Counted from the stretch's first letter, positions 1 to 5,907 are shown. The stretch: 6,149 nt of DNA from an uncultured Fretibacterium sp. (GCF_938040765.1 NZ_CALIAA010000118.1:1-6149), one strand, 5' to 3'. Notes: generated from the sequence alone by a model not told the origin. Numbers and translations: made by a program.

Positions 1-66
1 GCTTCGCCCCAGACCCCACCAGAGGACTTGTCCTCTGGACACCTTTTAACCTGCGGATTTGGAATC
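1..66. repeat. Intergenic inverted-repeat element, probably dispersed
   Basis: A perfect 9-base inverted repeat (CCAGAGGAC at 19-27, GTCCTCTGG at 30-38) would fold into a hairpin with a practical loop of four bases (CTTG). It is preceded by GCTTCGCCCC at the window edge, which may be half of a second GC-rich hairpin cut off by the boundary, and followed by TTTTAACCTGCGGATTTG at 44-61. A near copy of that last motif occurs inverted at 3243-3261. The architecture resembles the short palindromic repeats scattered between genes in GC-rich gut anaerobes. It lies about 65 bases past the stop of the last shell gene, so it may protect the 3' end of the mRNA or help end transcription, but there is no clear U-tract on the minus strand. 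Dispersal across the genome cannot be seen from one window. Confidence 0.5.
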
Positions 67-130
67 AATAACATCGCAAAACCAAAAGCACCGCAAAACA
101 CGCACCGTTCGCAAACGACCCCGCCGGAGC

Positions 131-421
131 TCAGGCCTCAAGACGGCGCCAGAGCTCCGACAGCTCCGCGTCGGGGCGTGCAATCACCCGAGCGGAGAAC
201 ACGGTTCCCATGTTCTTTACTGCGGCCGCAGCAGCATCGACGGCGGCCTGGACTGCGGCGACCTCGCCCTCAATGCGAAGCGTCAGACTGATAGCCTTGC
301 CCACCCCGATCACTTTCTCCTTGCCCAGGAAGGTCACATCGGCCGCTTTGATCGCCGCATCCAGGGCGGTCATGGCCGCCGTGAGCCCCAGCACCTCGAT
401 CAGTCCCAGCGCGCGGTTCAC
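131..421 (-). CDS. BMC-domain hexameric shell protein (BMC-H) with enlarged pore-loop region
   Basis: This 96-residue protein covers one complete BMC domain of the PduA/EutM type and would form hexagonal tiles in the facets of a protein microcompartment. Family signs are the ALGLIEVLGLTAAMTALDAA start (residues 4-23), the edge lysine in AAIKAADVT (K25), EGEVAAVQAAVDA (51-63), and VIARPDAEL (79-87), a variant of the usual VIPRP. Between ADVT and the G(D/E)V motif it is four residues longer than PduA and the neighbouring shell protein, and it reads GVG (39-41) near where PduA has GSG, so the pore loop is probably remodelled. The start is GTG at 421-419, overlapping the TGA of the upstream gene as GTGA, which implies translational coupling. 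It is the last gene of the apparent operon. The family assignment is firm; what passes through the pore is unknown. Confidence 0.95.
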   Translation of the reverse strand: MNRALGLIEVLGLTAAMTALDAAIKAADVTFLGKEKVIGVGKAISLTLRIEGEVAAVQAAVDAAAAAVKNMGTVFSARVIARPDAELSELWRRLEA

Positions 422-852
422 GGCCTGCCCCTTCCTTCCCGCTCCGCCAGCTCATCCAACCCTATCGCGCTCCTCCCTCTTAGAGAACGGGATGGGCTGG
501 AAAGGCTCATCTCGCGCCTCTCCGTCTTCCCGGCAGACACCGGCGTCCTTGTCTCCCGTCCCCTCTCGAAGTACGAGCCCGTGCTCCGTCCTTCGGCAAG
601 GCGGCTCACCGCCGCCCCTCCGGCCCCATTCGAGGCCCGGCCGCCGTCGGCCAGGCGCCGAAGAAAACGCTCCTCCTTCGAGTCCAGCCCCAGACCGGGC
701 TTCGAGGCGGGCCTCAATTCAGACCTCAACTCGGAGCCGGAGGCCCCGGAGCCCGAGGACGACGCCTCCTTCACCCGTGCCGAGATCACCGGCACGGAGC
801 CCGGCCGGCGGGCGAGCTCCTTCATCACCTGCATCACGAGCTCATTGGCCAT
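418..852 (-). CDS. Unrecognised, probably disordered protein with encapsulation-peptide-like N-terminus
   Basis: I do not recognise a family for this 144-residue protein. Residues 1-17 (MANELVMQVMKELARRP) would form a short amphipathic helix with hydrophobic positions L5, V6, V9, M10 and L13, followed by a Pro/Gly/Ser-rich stretch. This is the layout of the encapsulation peptides that bind BMC cargo to shell proteins. Most of the rest is low in complexity and rich in Ser, Arg, Gly, Glu and Ala, so probably disordered, with possible short helices at 58-69 and 128-138. It lies between two shell genes and its stop overlaps the next start (GTGA), which supports real translation. The ATG at 852 has GGAGG 13 bases upstream, rather far, and a TGA lies in frame just before it; M7 or M10 are alternative starts. 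Possible roles are scaffold, cargo adaptor or shell linker. Strong GC and codon bias makes a spurious ORF possible but less likely. Confidence 0.65.
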   Translation of the reverse strand: MANELVMQVMKELARRPGSVPVISARVKEASSSGSGASGSELRSELRPASKPGLGLDSKEERFLRRLADGGRASNGAGGAAVSRLAEGRSTGSYFERGRETRTPVSAGKTERREMSLSSPSRSLRGRSAIGLDELAEREGRGRP

Positions 853-874
853 CAGCGTTCACGCTCCTCCGCCA

Positions 875-1138
875 TCACAAAAGTTCCCGCAGCTCGGCAA
901 CCGGACGCGGAATGACCTGGACGGCAACGACCTCGGCAATCCTGCCCGCCGCAGCGGACCCGTTCTCGACCGCCGCCTTCACGGCGGCGACATCCCCTTC
1001 GACGACCGCCGCAACGATCCCCGACCCGACGTAATTCAGGGAAGCGAGCGTGACATCCGCGGTCTTCACCATGACGTCCGCCGCCTCCAACGCCCCCACA
1101 AGGCTGCGGGTCTCCACGCTGCCCAGGGCTTTACGCAT
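875..1138 (-). CDS. BMC-domain hexameric shell protein (BMC-H), PduA-like
   Basis: This 87-residue single BMC-domain protein is a canonical facet-forming hexamer subunit. It has ALGSVETRSLVGALEAADVM (4-23), the conserved edge lysine K25, ADVTLASLNYVGSG (27-40) with a GSG pore motif at 38-40 as in PduA, EGDVAAVKAAVENG (47-60), and the hallmark VIPRPVAEL (75-83). Spacing from ADV to GDV equals that of PduA, so the pore loop is of normal length, although the residues before GSG (N35, Y36, V37) differ from the Glu-Lys of PduA. The ATG at 1138 is preceded at eight bases by TAGGAGG, whose TAG is the stop codon of the UbiD gene, tying the two genes into one operon. GSG pores are usually associated with small polar metabolites; the substrate here is not known. 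Confidence 0.96.
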   Translation of the reverse strand: MRKALGSVETRSLVGALEAADVMVKTADVTLASLNYVGSGIVAAVVEGDVAAVKAAVENGSAAAGRIAEVVAVQVIPRPVAELRELL

Positions 1139-1150
1139 CGTCCCCGCCTC

Positions 1151-2530
1151 CTAACACCAGCGGCGTGTGCCGCCGCCGACAAAATATCTGTCGATGGAGC
1201 TCTTTACCTTCTCAAAGCCGGGGATGACGGCCGCCTCGTACAGGGATGCCTTGTCCCCAAGCGGCTTGGTGGCGTCCAGCCCCAACTTGTCCGAGACGCC
1301 CCGCTCCATGTGGGACGCCTCCAAAGTCGATCCCAGCGCCCCCGAGACGACGACCAGATCGTGCGATGCCTGGAAACGGGACGCGATGGCCGCCTCCACC
1401 TCCGCCATGTCGTAGATGTCCACGTCGTCGTCCACAACCACGACGTGCTTGATGTCCTTATAGGCCCCGAGGACCCCGAGGATGGCGCTCTTGCCGTCGC
1501 CGGCCGCGCGTTTTTTGATGGAGACCACCGCGTGCAGCCGGCAGCCGCCCCCCAGGGTCAGGTTCACGTCCTGGACGTTCACGGTGTGGGAGAGGGCCGC
1601 GAAAATCTCGGCCTCCTTGATCATCCCATAGGCCAAGTGTTCCTCCCGGCAGGGGAAGGCGTGCTGGAAGATGGGCTCGTTCCGGTGCGTCACCGCGGTG
1701 ACCTCCATCACCGGAGCGGGGGCGACGGTGCTGTAGTACCCCATCAGCTCGGCAAAAGGCCCCTCGGGCTCCGCCCAGCCGGGCTCGATCCTCCCCTCCA
1801 GGACGATCTCCGACCAGGCCGGGACCTCGAGGTCGATGGACTGGCAGCGCACCAGCTCCAGGGGCTCGCCCCTCAGCGTGCTGTCCACCTCGTACTTGTC
1901 CAGGCCGTATTTTCCAGAGCCGATCTGGGAGGCCAGCAGAAAGGGCGCGTCGTACCCCAGGACGACGGCGCACTCGAGGACCTTTCCCCTCTCGGCACAG
2001 CGGCGAAGCTCGCCCAACAGGTGAGGGGAGGCCCCGGACACCAGGATGTAAAGCCTGTTGCCCCCCAGCACCTGGATGCGCCGTACCGCCATCTGGGTCC
2101 TTCCGGTCTCGGTGTCGCGAACCACGAACGCCCCCGCACAAAGATAAGGTGCGGCGTCCCGTTCGTTCGACGTCGGAACCGGGAGCATCTCGAGCAGATC
2201 GATGCCGGAAGTGACGACGTTCTCCTGGACCGGCCCCCGGTCCAGGAGCTTGGGTTTGGACGGAGAGCCCATGGCCCCCATCAACTTGAACAGCCGCTTC
2301 TCCGGGCTCGTCCCGAGCAAGTCCAGGATGATCGAACGGTTCCCGTAAAGGGCCCCGACCACGGGAACCCTCGACCCCTTGACGTTCCGAAACAGGATGG
2401 GCCTCTCGTTGTGGAAGGCGCTGAGCACGGCGCCGAGCTCGAACCGCGGATCGACCGGAACGGTGCACTCCATCAGCCGGTCCTGGCCCCTCAGGCGTTC
2501 CAGCACGGAACGCAGCATCTGTCTTTCCAT
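1151..2530 (-). CDS. UbiD-family prenylated-FMN-dependent (hetero)aromatic acid decarboxylase
   Basis: This 459-residue protein has the usual UbiD length and fold signature. UbiD enzymes reversibly decarboxylate aromatic, heteroaromatic or alpha,beta-unsaturated acids with prenylated FMN, a divalent metal and potassium. Visible motifs: PILFRNVKGS (44-53), TGRTQMAVRRIQV (142-154) with the conserved cofactor and substrate arginine region (R150/R151), EGPFAELMGYYS (256-267) holding the two glutamates that match E277 and E282 of fungal Fdc1, VVVDDDVDIYD (364-374), and KLGLDATKP (415-423). The active site therefore looks intact. The ATG at 2530 has GGAGG six bases upstream. The gene follows ubiX by 80 bases and precedes a shell gene by 12, and no BsdD-like small subunit is present, unlike many phenolic-acid decarboxylase operons. 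The substrate is not readable from the sequence; context favours an imidazole carboxylate such as 4-amino-5-imidazolecarboxylate (inference). Confidence 0.95.
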   Translation of the reverse strand: MERQMLRSVLERLRGQDRLMECTVPVDPRFELGAVLSAFHNERPILFRNVKGSRVPVVGALYGNRSIILDLLGTSPEKRLFKLMGAMGSPSKPKLLDRGPVQENVVTSGIDLLEMLPVPTSNERDAAPYLCAGAFVVRDTETGRTQMAVRRIQVLGGNRLYILVSGASPHLLGELRRCAERGKVLECAVVLGYDAPFLLASQIGSGKYGLDKYEVDSTLRGEPLELVRCQSIDLEVPAWSEIVLEGRIEPGWAEPEGPFAELMGYYSTVAPAPVMEVTAVTHRNEPIFQHAFPCREEHLAYGMIKEAEIFAALSHTVNVQDVNLTLGGGCRLHAVVSIKKRAAGDGKSAILGVLGAYKDIKHVVVVDDDVDIYDMAEVEAAIASRFQASHDLVVVSGALGSTLEASHMERGVSDKLGLDATKPLGDKASLYEAAVIPGFEKVKSSIDRYFVGGGTRRWC

Positions 2531-2610
2531 GAAAAACCTCCGGTTCCTACCTATAAAAGCAACGGGCAGGATGATCCGCGCAGGTCAACGCGCGGTCTCG
2601 CCCGTCTCGT

Positions 2611-3189
2611 TTACTGCACCCCGGCGCCCTCCCAGCGCCGGGTCAGGCTGTGTTCGACGCCCAACGCGTCCAGGATACGCCCGGAGAAGGAGACGACCAT
2701 CTCCGCAACGCTCTCGGGACGGTGATAAAACCCCGGGGAGGCGGGCATCACCACCGCCCCGGCATGGGTGGCCGCAAGCATGTTCTCCAGATGGATCACG
2801 CTCAGAGGCGACTCGCGGGTCACCAGCACCAACCGGCGGCGTTCCTTCAGGGTCACGTCGGCCGCCCGGGTGAGGAGGCTTTCCGAGAATCCGCCGGCGA
2901 TCGAGGCGAGCGTCTTCATCGAGCAGGGCACGACCGCCATGCCGAAGGTCCTGAAGGAACCGCCCGAGATGGGGGCCGCGAGGTCGTCGTCCTCATAGAA
3001 ACGGTCGGCGAACGTCCTCAGTTCCTCCAGGGAGACCCCGCACTCGTGATCCATCACGTAAGCCCCCATCCTGGAGACCACGAGATGGGTCTCGCACTCC
3101 AGGATACGGAGCTGACGCAGCAGCGCGAGGGCATAGACCGAGCCGCTTCCTCCTGTTATGCCGACGACAATCTTCACAGGTTCCCTCAT
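2611..3189 (-). CDS. ubiX: UbiX-family flavin prenyltransferase
   Basis: This 192-residue protein transfers a dimethylallyl group to reduced FMN to make prenylated FMN, the cofactor of UbiD enzymes. Visible are the flavin-binding GITGGSGSVYALALLRQL (10-27), VVPCSMKTLASIAGG (86-100), LLTRAADVTLKERRRLVLVT (105-124), RESPLSVIHLENML (125-138) and MPASPGFYHRPESVAEMV (148-165). R108, K115, R125, E126, Y155 and R171 keep the exact spacing of the catalytic and phosphate-binding residues known in Pseudomonas UbiX, so it should be active. The reading frame stays open upstream to 3333, but the first 48 residues of that extension match nothing in UbiX; the ATG at 3189 starts the conserved domain. Its ribosome site is weak (AAGGGA about eleven bases upstream). 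The symbol reflects the family; a role in ubiquinone synthesis is not implied, since the partner is the UbiD gene just downstream. Confidence 0.95.
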   Translation of the reverse strand: MREPVKIVVGITGGSGSVYALALLRQLRILECETHLVVSRMGAYVMDHECGVSLEELRTFADRFYEDDDLAAPISGGSFRTFGMAVVPCSMKTLASIAGGFSESLLTRAADVTLKERRRLVLVTRESPLSVIHLENMLAATHAGAVVMPASPGFYHRPESVAEMVVSFSGRILDALGVEHSLTRRWEGAGVQ

Positions 3190-3613
3190 TGAAAAACGAT
3201 TCCCTTTCCGGCTAAAGCCTCTTAAAGAGGGCGAATTGTCTACAAGTCCGCAGGTTGAAAACCCTTCACGAAAAGCCGAGACCGGCTTTCGATGAGGATT
3301 CCAACAGCATGGCAAAAACAGCCTCGAGTACAACCCCTACTCTGGGAGGGCCGCTCTCCCGTGACACCACCCCACAGGGCGAAGCCCACCAGAGCCTGGC
3401 ACTCAGGCAGACTCCTCTTCAGGTCCATCTGCTTGACGCTCCTGCCGGACGGGACCGAGCAGCAGGGCATGTCGATGATGTAGGAGCCTTCTTCCAACTA
3501 CATTTCAAACTGCCGTTTCAACAAAACCGCCGTTTCTGTTCCGTGCCAAAACGCCTCGCCCTGAGACGCTTCCCGTCGAATCGGCCCCTCGCGGGGCGAA
3601 CGCAGCCCTGTTC
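3190..3613 (-). other. 424-base gap before ubiX with several hairpins; possible leader or decayed sequence
   Basis: No convincing gene is seen. An 85-codon minus-strand frame (3497-3240) exists, but it begins with TTG, has no ribosome site, and its product is rich in Cys, Gly and Ser and unlike any family I know. Read on the minus strand the region holds GC hairpins at 3584-3597 (GCCCC/GGGGC, just after the formiminotransferase stop), 3394-3408 (GCCTG/CAGGC) and 3377-3387 (GGGC/GCCC), then a terminator-like hairpin at 3272-3289 and the inverted partner of the window-edge repeat motif at 3243-3261. A weak promoter-like TTGGCA at 3549-3544 has only a poor -10 partner. It could be an untranslated leader with an attenuator, a site of repeat insertion, or a decayed gene. 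I recognise no known riboswitch class. Confidence 0.4.
3269..3291 (-). terminator. Terminator-like hairpin between formiminotransferase and ubiX
   Basis: On the minus strand AAAGCCG, a four-base loop GTCT, and CGGCTTTTC form a 7-base perfect stem (3272-3278 with 3283-3289), extendable by two pairs across a bulge and ending in TTTT. The A-stem-T layout fits a weak intrinsic terminator, but the U-run is short. It sits about 80 bases before the ubiX start and 320 bases after the formiminotransferase stop, so it could insulate the two genes or act as an attenuator in the ubiX leader. Confidence 0.35.
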
Positions 3614-4555
3614 CTACTCGCTCTCCAGCAGCAGCATGTTGTGCTCCAGCAGCTGATGCTCCTGGAAGTCCAGGAGGTGAAGATAGTGGTCCGCGCACTG
3701 CAGCAGGACCTTCGTGGGGAACACGCCGCTCATCTGGACGCCCTTCACGGAGACCCCGACGCTGGCGGCCTCGGAACGGATCAGCTCCACCACGCGATAA
3801 AGCGGCGTATCGTCCGTGTTGAACATGTTCATGGAGACGGCCGCCTCCTCGTACCCGTCCGGGGTGAAGGCCACGGCCCTGATGGTGCTGAACCCGCCCG
3901 AGGGGCCACGAACCATCTTCGCAATCCTCTTGGCGACGTCCAGGTCCTTCGTGTTCAACAGCACGTTGACGGCCACCAGGTTCCTCTCGCCGGCGCTCAC
4001 GATCGTGGCGCCGCTCTTCTCGGAGAGCAGCCCCTTCCCCAGGTCGGGCGCACGCGACTCCAGGACCGCCGGGTTGCCCTGATTCTCCTCGAGGAGCTTC
4101 TTCAGCCCCTCGTACTGCCCCTGGCGGATGAAGGATATCTCCCGCCGCTCCTCGGAGCGCGCGTTGACCCCCGCGAAGAACACGGGCACGCCATACTTCT
4201 CCCACAGCTCCCGTCCGATACGGAACGCAAGCTCTTTGACCTCGTCCAACCCGATATTGCGCAGCGGGAAAAGCGGAATGGTGTCCTGTGCGCCGATGCG
4301 GGGATGCTTCCCCTTCTGCACGCGCATATCGATCAGCTCGTAGGCCTTGCCCGCCATCGCGACCAACGCCCTGGCCAGCGGCTCCGGCTCGCCGATAAGC
4401 TCTACGGGAGTACGGTCGAAGTCCGCGTCCGGATAACAATCGATGAAGCGCACGCCGGGAACATTACGGACCTCGTTGACGACAGCATCGACGACCGCCT
4501 TATCCCGACCGGCACTGAAGTTTGGAGCGGAGTGCACATATTGCTTGACTGCCAT
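3614..4555 (-). CDS. Formiminotransferase (FtcD N-terminal type), single-domain; possibly formiminoglycine-specific
   Basis: This 313-residue protein has the full length of the formiminotransferase domain without the cyclodeaminase domain found in the mammalian enzyme. It transfers a formimino group from an N-formimino amino acid to tetrahydrofolate. Motifs: APNFSAGRD (10-18), DRTPVELIGEPEPL (47-60), IDMRVQKGKHPRIGAQD (75-91) with H84 matching catalytic His82 of the pig enzyme, SGATIVSAGERNLVAVNVLL (181-200), GGFSTIRAVAF (220-230), and VSMNMFNTDDTPLYRVVELI (240-259). Several motifs depart from the common forms (SAPNFSAG for CVPNFSEG, DFDRTPV for DxNRxVV, QKGKHPRIG for HxGEHPRMG), so the substrate may differ. 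The ATG at 4555 has AAGGGG seven bases upstream. Glutamate formimidoyltransferase of histidine degradation is the default call, but no hut gene is present; beside a UbiD decarboxylase, glycine formimidoyltransferase of purine fermentation is a plausible alternative. Confidence 0.92.
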   Translation of the reverse strand: MAVKQYVHSAPNFSAGRDKAVVDAVVNEVRNVPGVRFIDCYPDADFDRTPVELIGEPEPLARALVAMAGKAYELIDMRVQKGKHPRIGAQDTIPLFPLRNIGLDEVKELAFRIGRELWEKYGVPVFFAGVNARSEERREISFIRQGQYEGLKKLLEENQGNPAVLESRAPDLGKGLLSEKSGATIVSAGERNLVAVNVLLNTKDLDVAKRIAKMVRGPSGGFSTIRAVAFTPDGYEEAAVSMNMFNTDDTPLYRVVELIRSEAASVGVSVKGVQMSGVFPTKVLLQCADHYLHLLDFQEHQLLEHNMLLLESE

Positions 4556-4731
4556 TCTCTTTCCCCTTCTTCAAAAAAAATTTTGAGACTTTCGGGGACG
4601 AATCCCCCTATGCGAATCGGCTACAGGACCGGGCCGAAAGATCCCCCCCCGAAAGACGACGACAGCCGCAGCGCGCCAAACGCAAGGCACAAAAAACGAA
4701 AATCCGCACAAAAGCAACGGAAGAACGGCCC
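4556..4731 (-). promoter_or_regulatory. Upstream region of the formiminotransferase: G8 tract and UUCG hairpin
   Basis: These 176 bases separate the hydrolase stop from the formiminotransferase start. Read on the minus strand they hold T-rich stretches just after the hydrolase (4690-4702), an uninterrupted run of eight G (4650-4643) flanked by direct copies of the TCTTTCGG motif, a hairpin GGGGA-TTCG-TCCCC (4608-4594 region) with a stable UUCG loop, then a run of eight T and the ribosome site AAGGGG. The hairpin lies about 13 bases from the T-run, too far for a standard terminator. No clear -35/-10 pair is visible, so whether the gene has its own promoter is open. Confidence 0.35.
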
Positions 4732-5907
4732 CTACCCCTCTCCGTCCTCCGCGCCGGGGATCGTCCTGACGTACTCCTCAAAGATCCGCGCCGACTGGAG
4801 CACGGCCTTTAGGGTGACGTATTCGTCGGCCTGATGGAAAAAGCGTTCGTCCCCGGGGCCGATGACGACGAAGGGGACGCCCAATCTGGGGACGAACACG
4901 GAGGCGTCCGTAAAGTAGGTGATTCCCGTCGTCTCCCAGGGAAGCCCAAGGGTTTTGAAGATGCGGACGAAACGGCGCACCAGAGGGGCGTCCCCGTCCA
5001 TACCCAGAGCCGGACGGTCCAGGTAGGGCGTTATCTCTAAAACCAGGGGCGGATACTTCTGCATCTGGGCGCGGGCCATCTCGTGAATCTGATCCAGAAG
5101 CCCCGCATGGGAGATGCCCGGAGAGGTACGGATGTCGAACGTGGCCTCTGCCCTGTCAGGGACGACATTGGTGCTGATGGAACCATGAAGCCCCGTGACG
5201 ACGCAGGTGGACGCACCAAGGAGCGGATAACGCCCCTTCTTGCGAAGCAACGCCGATATGGACCGGGCAAACGCGGACACCTGTTCTACGGCATTGACCC
5301 CCTGCCCCGGACGTGAGGCGTGGGCGCTCAGACCCCTCGCACTCACCGAAAGCCCCAAGGCCCCCTTGCCGGCCAGGCCGACCCGCCCGTCGGTGGGCTT
5401 GACCACAACTAGCTCGGCAACGCAGTCCAGTTTCCCGCTGTTGCAGAGGGCCTCGGCCCCTATGCCTCCGTACTCCTCGTCGGCCGTGAAACAGAAATGA
5501 ACGTCCACAGATGGCTCGAAGCCCTCTCGAAACAGCTTGAGCGCCGTCAGGACGATGCTGGTCACCCCCCCCTTCATATCCGCCGCCCCGCGTCCATAGA
5601 GCCGCTCGCCGTCGCAGAAGGCGGAGAAGGGCGCGTGCGTCCAGGCCTCCTCGGAATCCACGTTCACCGTATCCAGGTGGCCGGTCACGGCAACGGCCCC
5701 CCCCCGATCCCGTCCGGGCATGGTCAGGATCATGGAGGCTCTGTTGGCCCCATGGTCGAGCACCGCGATCTCCTTTGTAAAGGGCTCGAAGATCTCCCTC
5801 AGGAAGATGACGGCATCCTTCTCGTCGCCAGCGGGCTGAGTCGTACGGATTCGCACCAGCTGTCCCAGAATCTCCCTGGCACACCGCTCAGGCTCGAACA
5901 AACCCAT
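4732..5907 (-). CDS. M20-family metallohydrolase (ArgE/DapE/ACY1-like) with an altered metal ligand
   Basis: This 391-residue protein has the length and motif order of the M20 family, which hydrolyses amide bonds of acylated amino acids, small peptides or ureido compounds, normally with two zinc or similar ions. Visible are GHLDTVNV (76-83; ligand H77, catalytic-site D79), GRGAADMKGG (105-114; bridging D110), FTADEEYGG (140-148; general base E144 and ligand E145), the dimerisation-domain motif ARGLSAHASRPGQGVNAV (190-207) with H196, and FFHQADEYV (356-364; ligand H358). Where the family has the ligand-bearing EPT/EPS motif, this protein reads VVVKPTDGR (167-175), with lysine 170 in place of glutamate. 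The ATG at 5907 is chosen because AAGGGGGAGGAG directly precedes it; the frame is open to 5994, but that extension is unlike the family. The substrate is unknown; an amidase or ureidohydrolase step linked to the downstream genes is possible but unproven. Confidence 0.9.
   Translation of the reverse strand: MGLFEPERCAREILGQLVRIRTTQPAGDEKDAVIFLREIFEPFTKEIAVLDHGANRASMILTMPGRDRGGAVAVTGHLDTVNVDSEEAWTHAPFSAFCDGERLYGRGAADMKGGVTSIVLTALKLFREGFEPSVDVHFCFTADEEYGGIGAEALCNSGKLDCVAELVVVKPTDGRVGLAGKGALGLSVSARGLSAHASRPGQGVNAVEQVSAFARSISALLRKKGRYPLLGASTCVVTGLHGSISTNVVPDRAEATFDIRTSPGISHAGLLDQIHEMARAQMQKYPPLVLEITPYLDRPALGMDGDAPLVRRFVRIFKTLGLPWETTGITYFTDASVFVPRLGVPFVVIGPGDERFFHQADEYVTLKAVLQSARIFEEYVRTIPGAEDGEG

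Noticed and set aside
1..130. CRISPR array or insertion-sequence end at the window edge
   Set aside because: There is only one palindromic unit, with no regularly spaced repeats, no transposase fragment and no target-site duplication that can be seen.
1458..2468. A 336-codon minus-strand frame inside the UbiD gene
   Set aside because: It is the out-of-frame shadow of UbiD, rich in Arg and Gly, with no ribosome site or domain.
59..2725. An 888-codon plus-strand open frame running across the whole ubiX-to-shell block
   Set aside because: It is antisense to UbiD, UbiX and two BMC genes with clear family motifs. High GC makes stop codons rare in this opposite frame, and the translation is rich in Arg, Pro, Gly and His with no recognisable domain.
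3190..3333. A 48-residue N-terminal extension of UbiX
   Set aside because: The flavin-binding motif of UbiX normally lies near the N-terminus, as it does from the ATG at 3189. The extension runs through the repeat motif and the terminator-like hairpin region.
3240..3497. An 85-codon minus-strand frame in the gap before ubiX
   Set aside because: It starts at TTG directly after a stop with no ribosome site, has no family resemblance, and overlaps hairpins and repeat-like sequence; treated as part of the non-coding gap.
3190..3613. Purine, tetrahydrofolate or FMN riboswitch before ubiX
   Set aside because: I looked for the conserved core sequences of these classes because they would suit the pathway, and none is visible.
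3641..4834. A 397-codon plus-strand open frame
   Set aside because: It is the shadow of the formiminotransferase gene and crosses the intergenic region; composition is that of a GC-rich antisense frame and no motif is visible.
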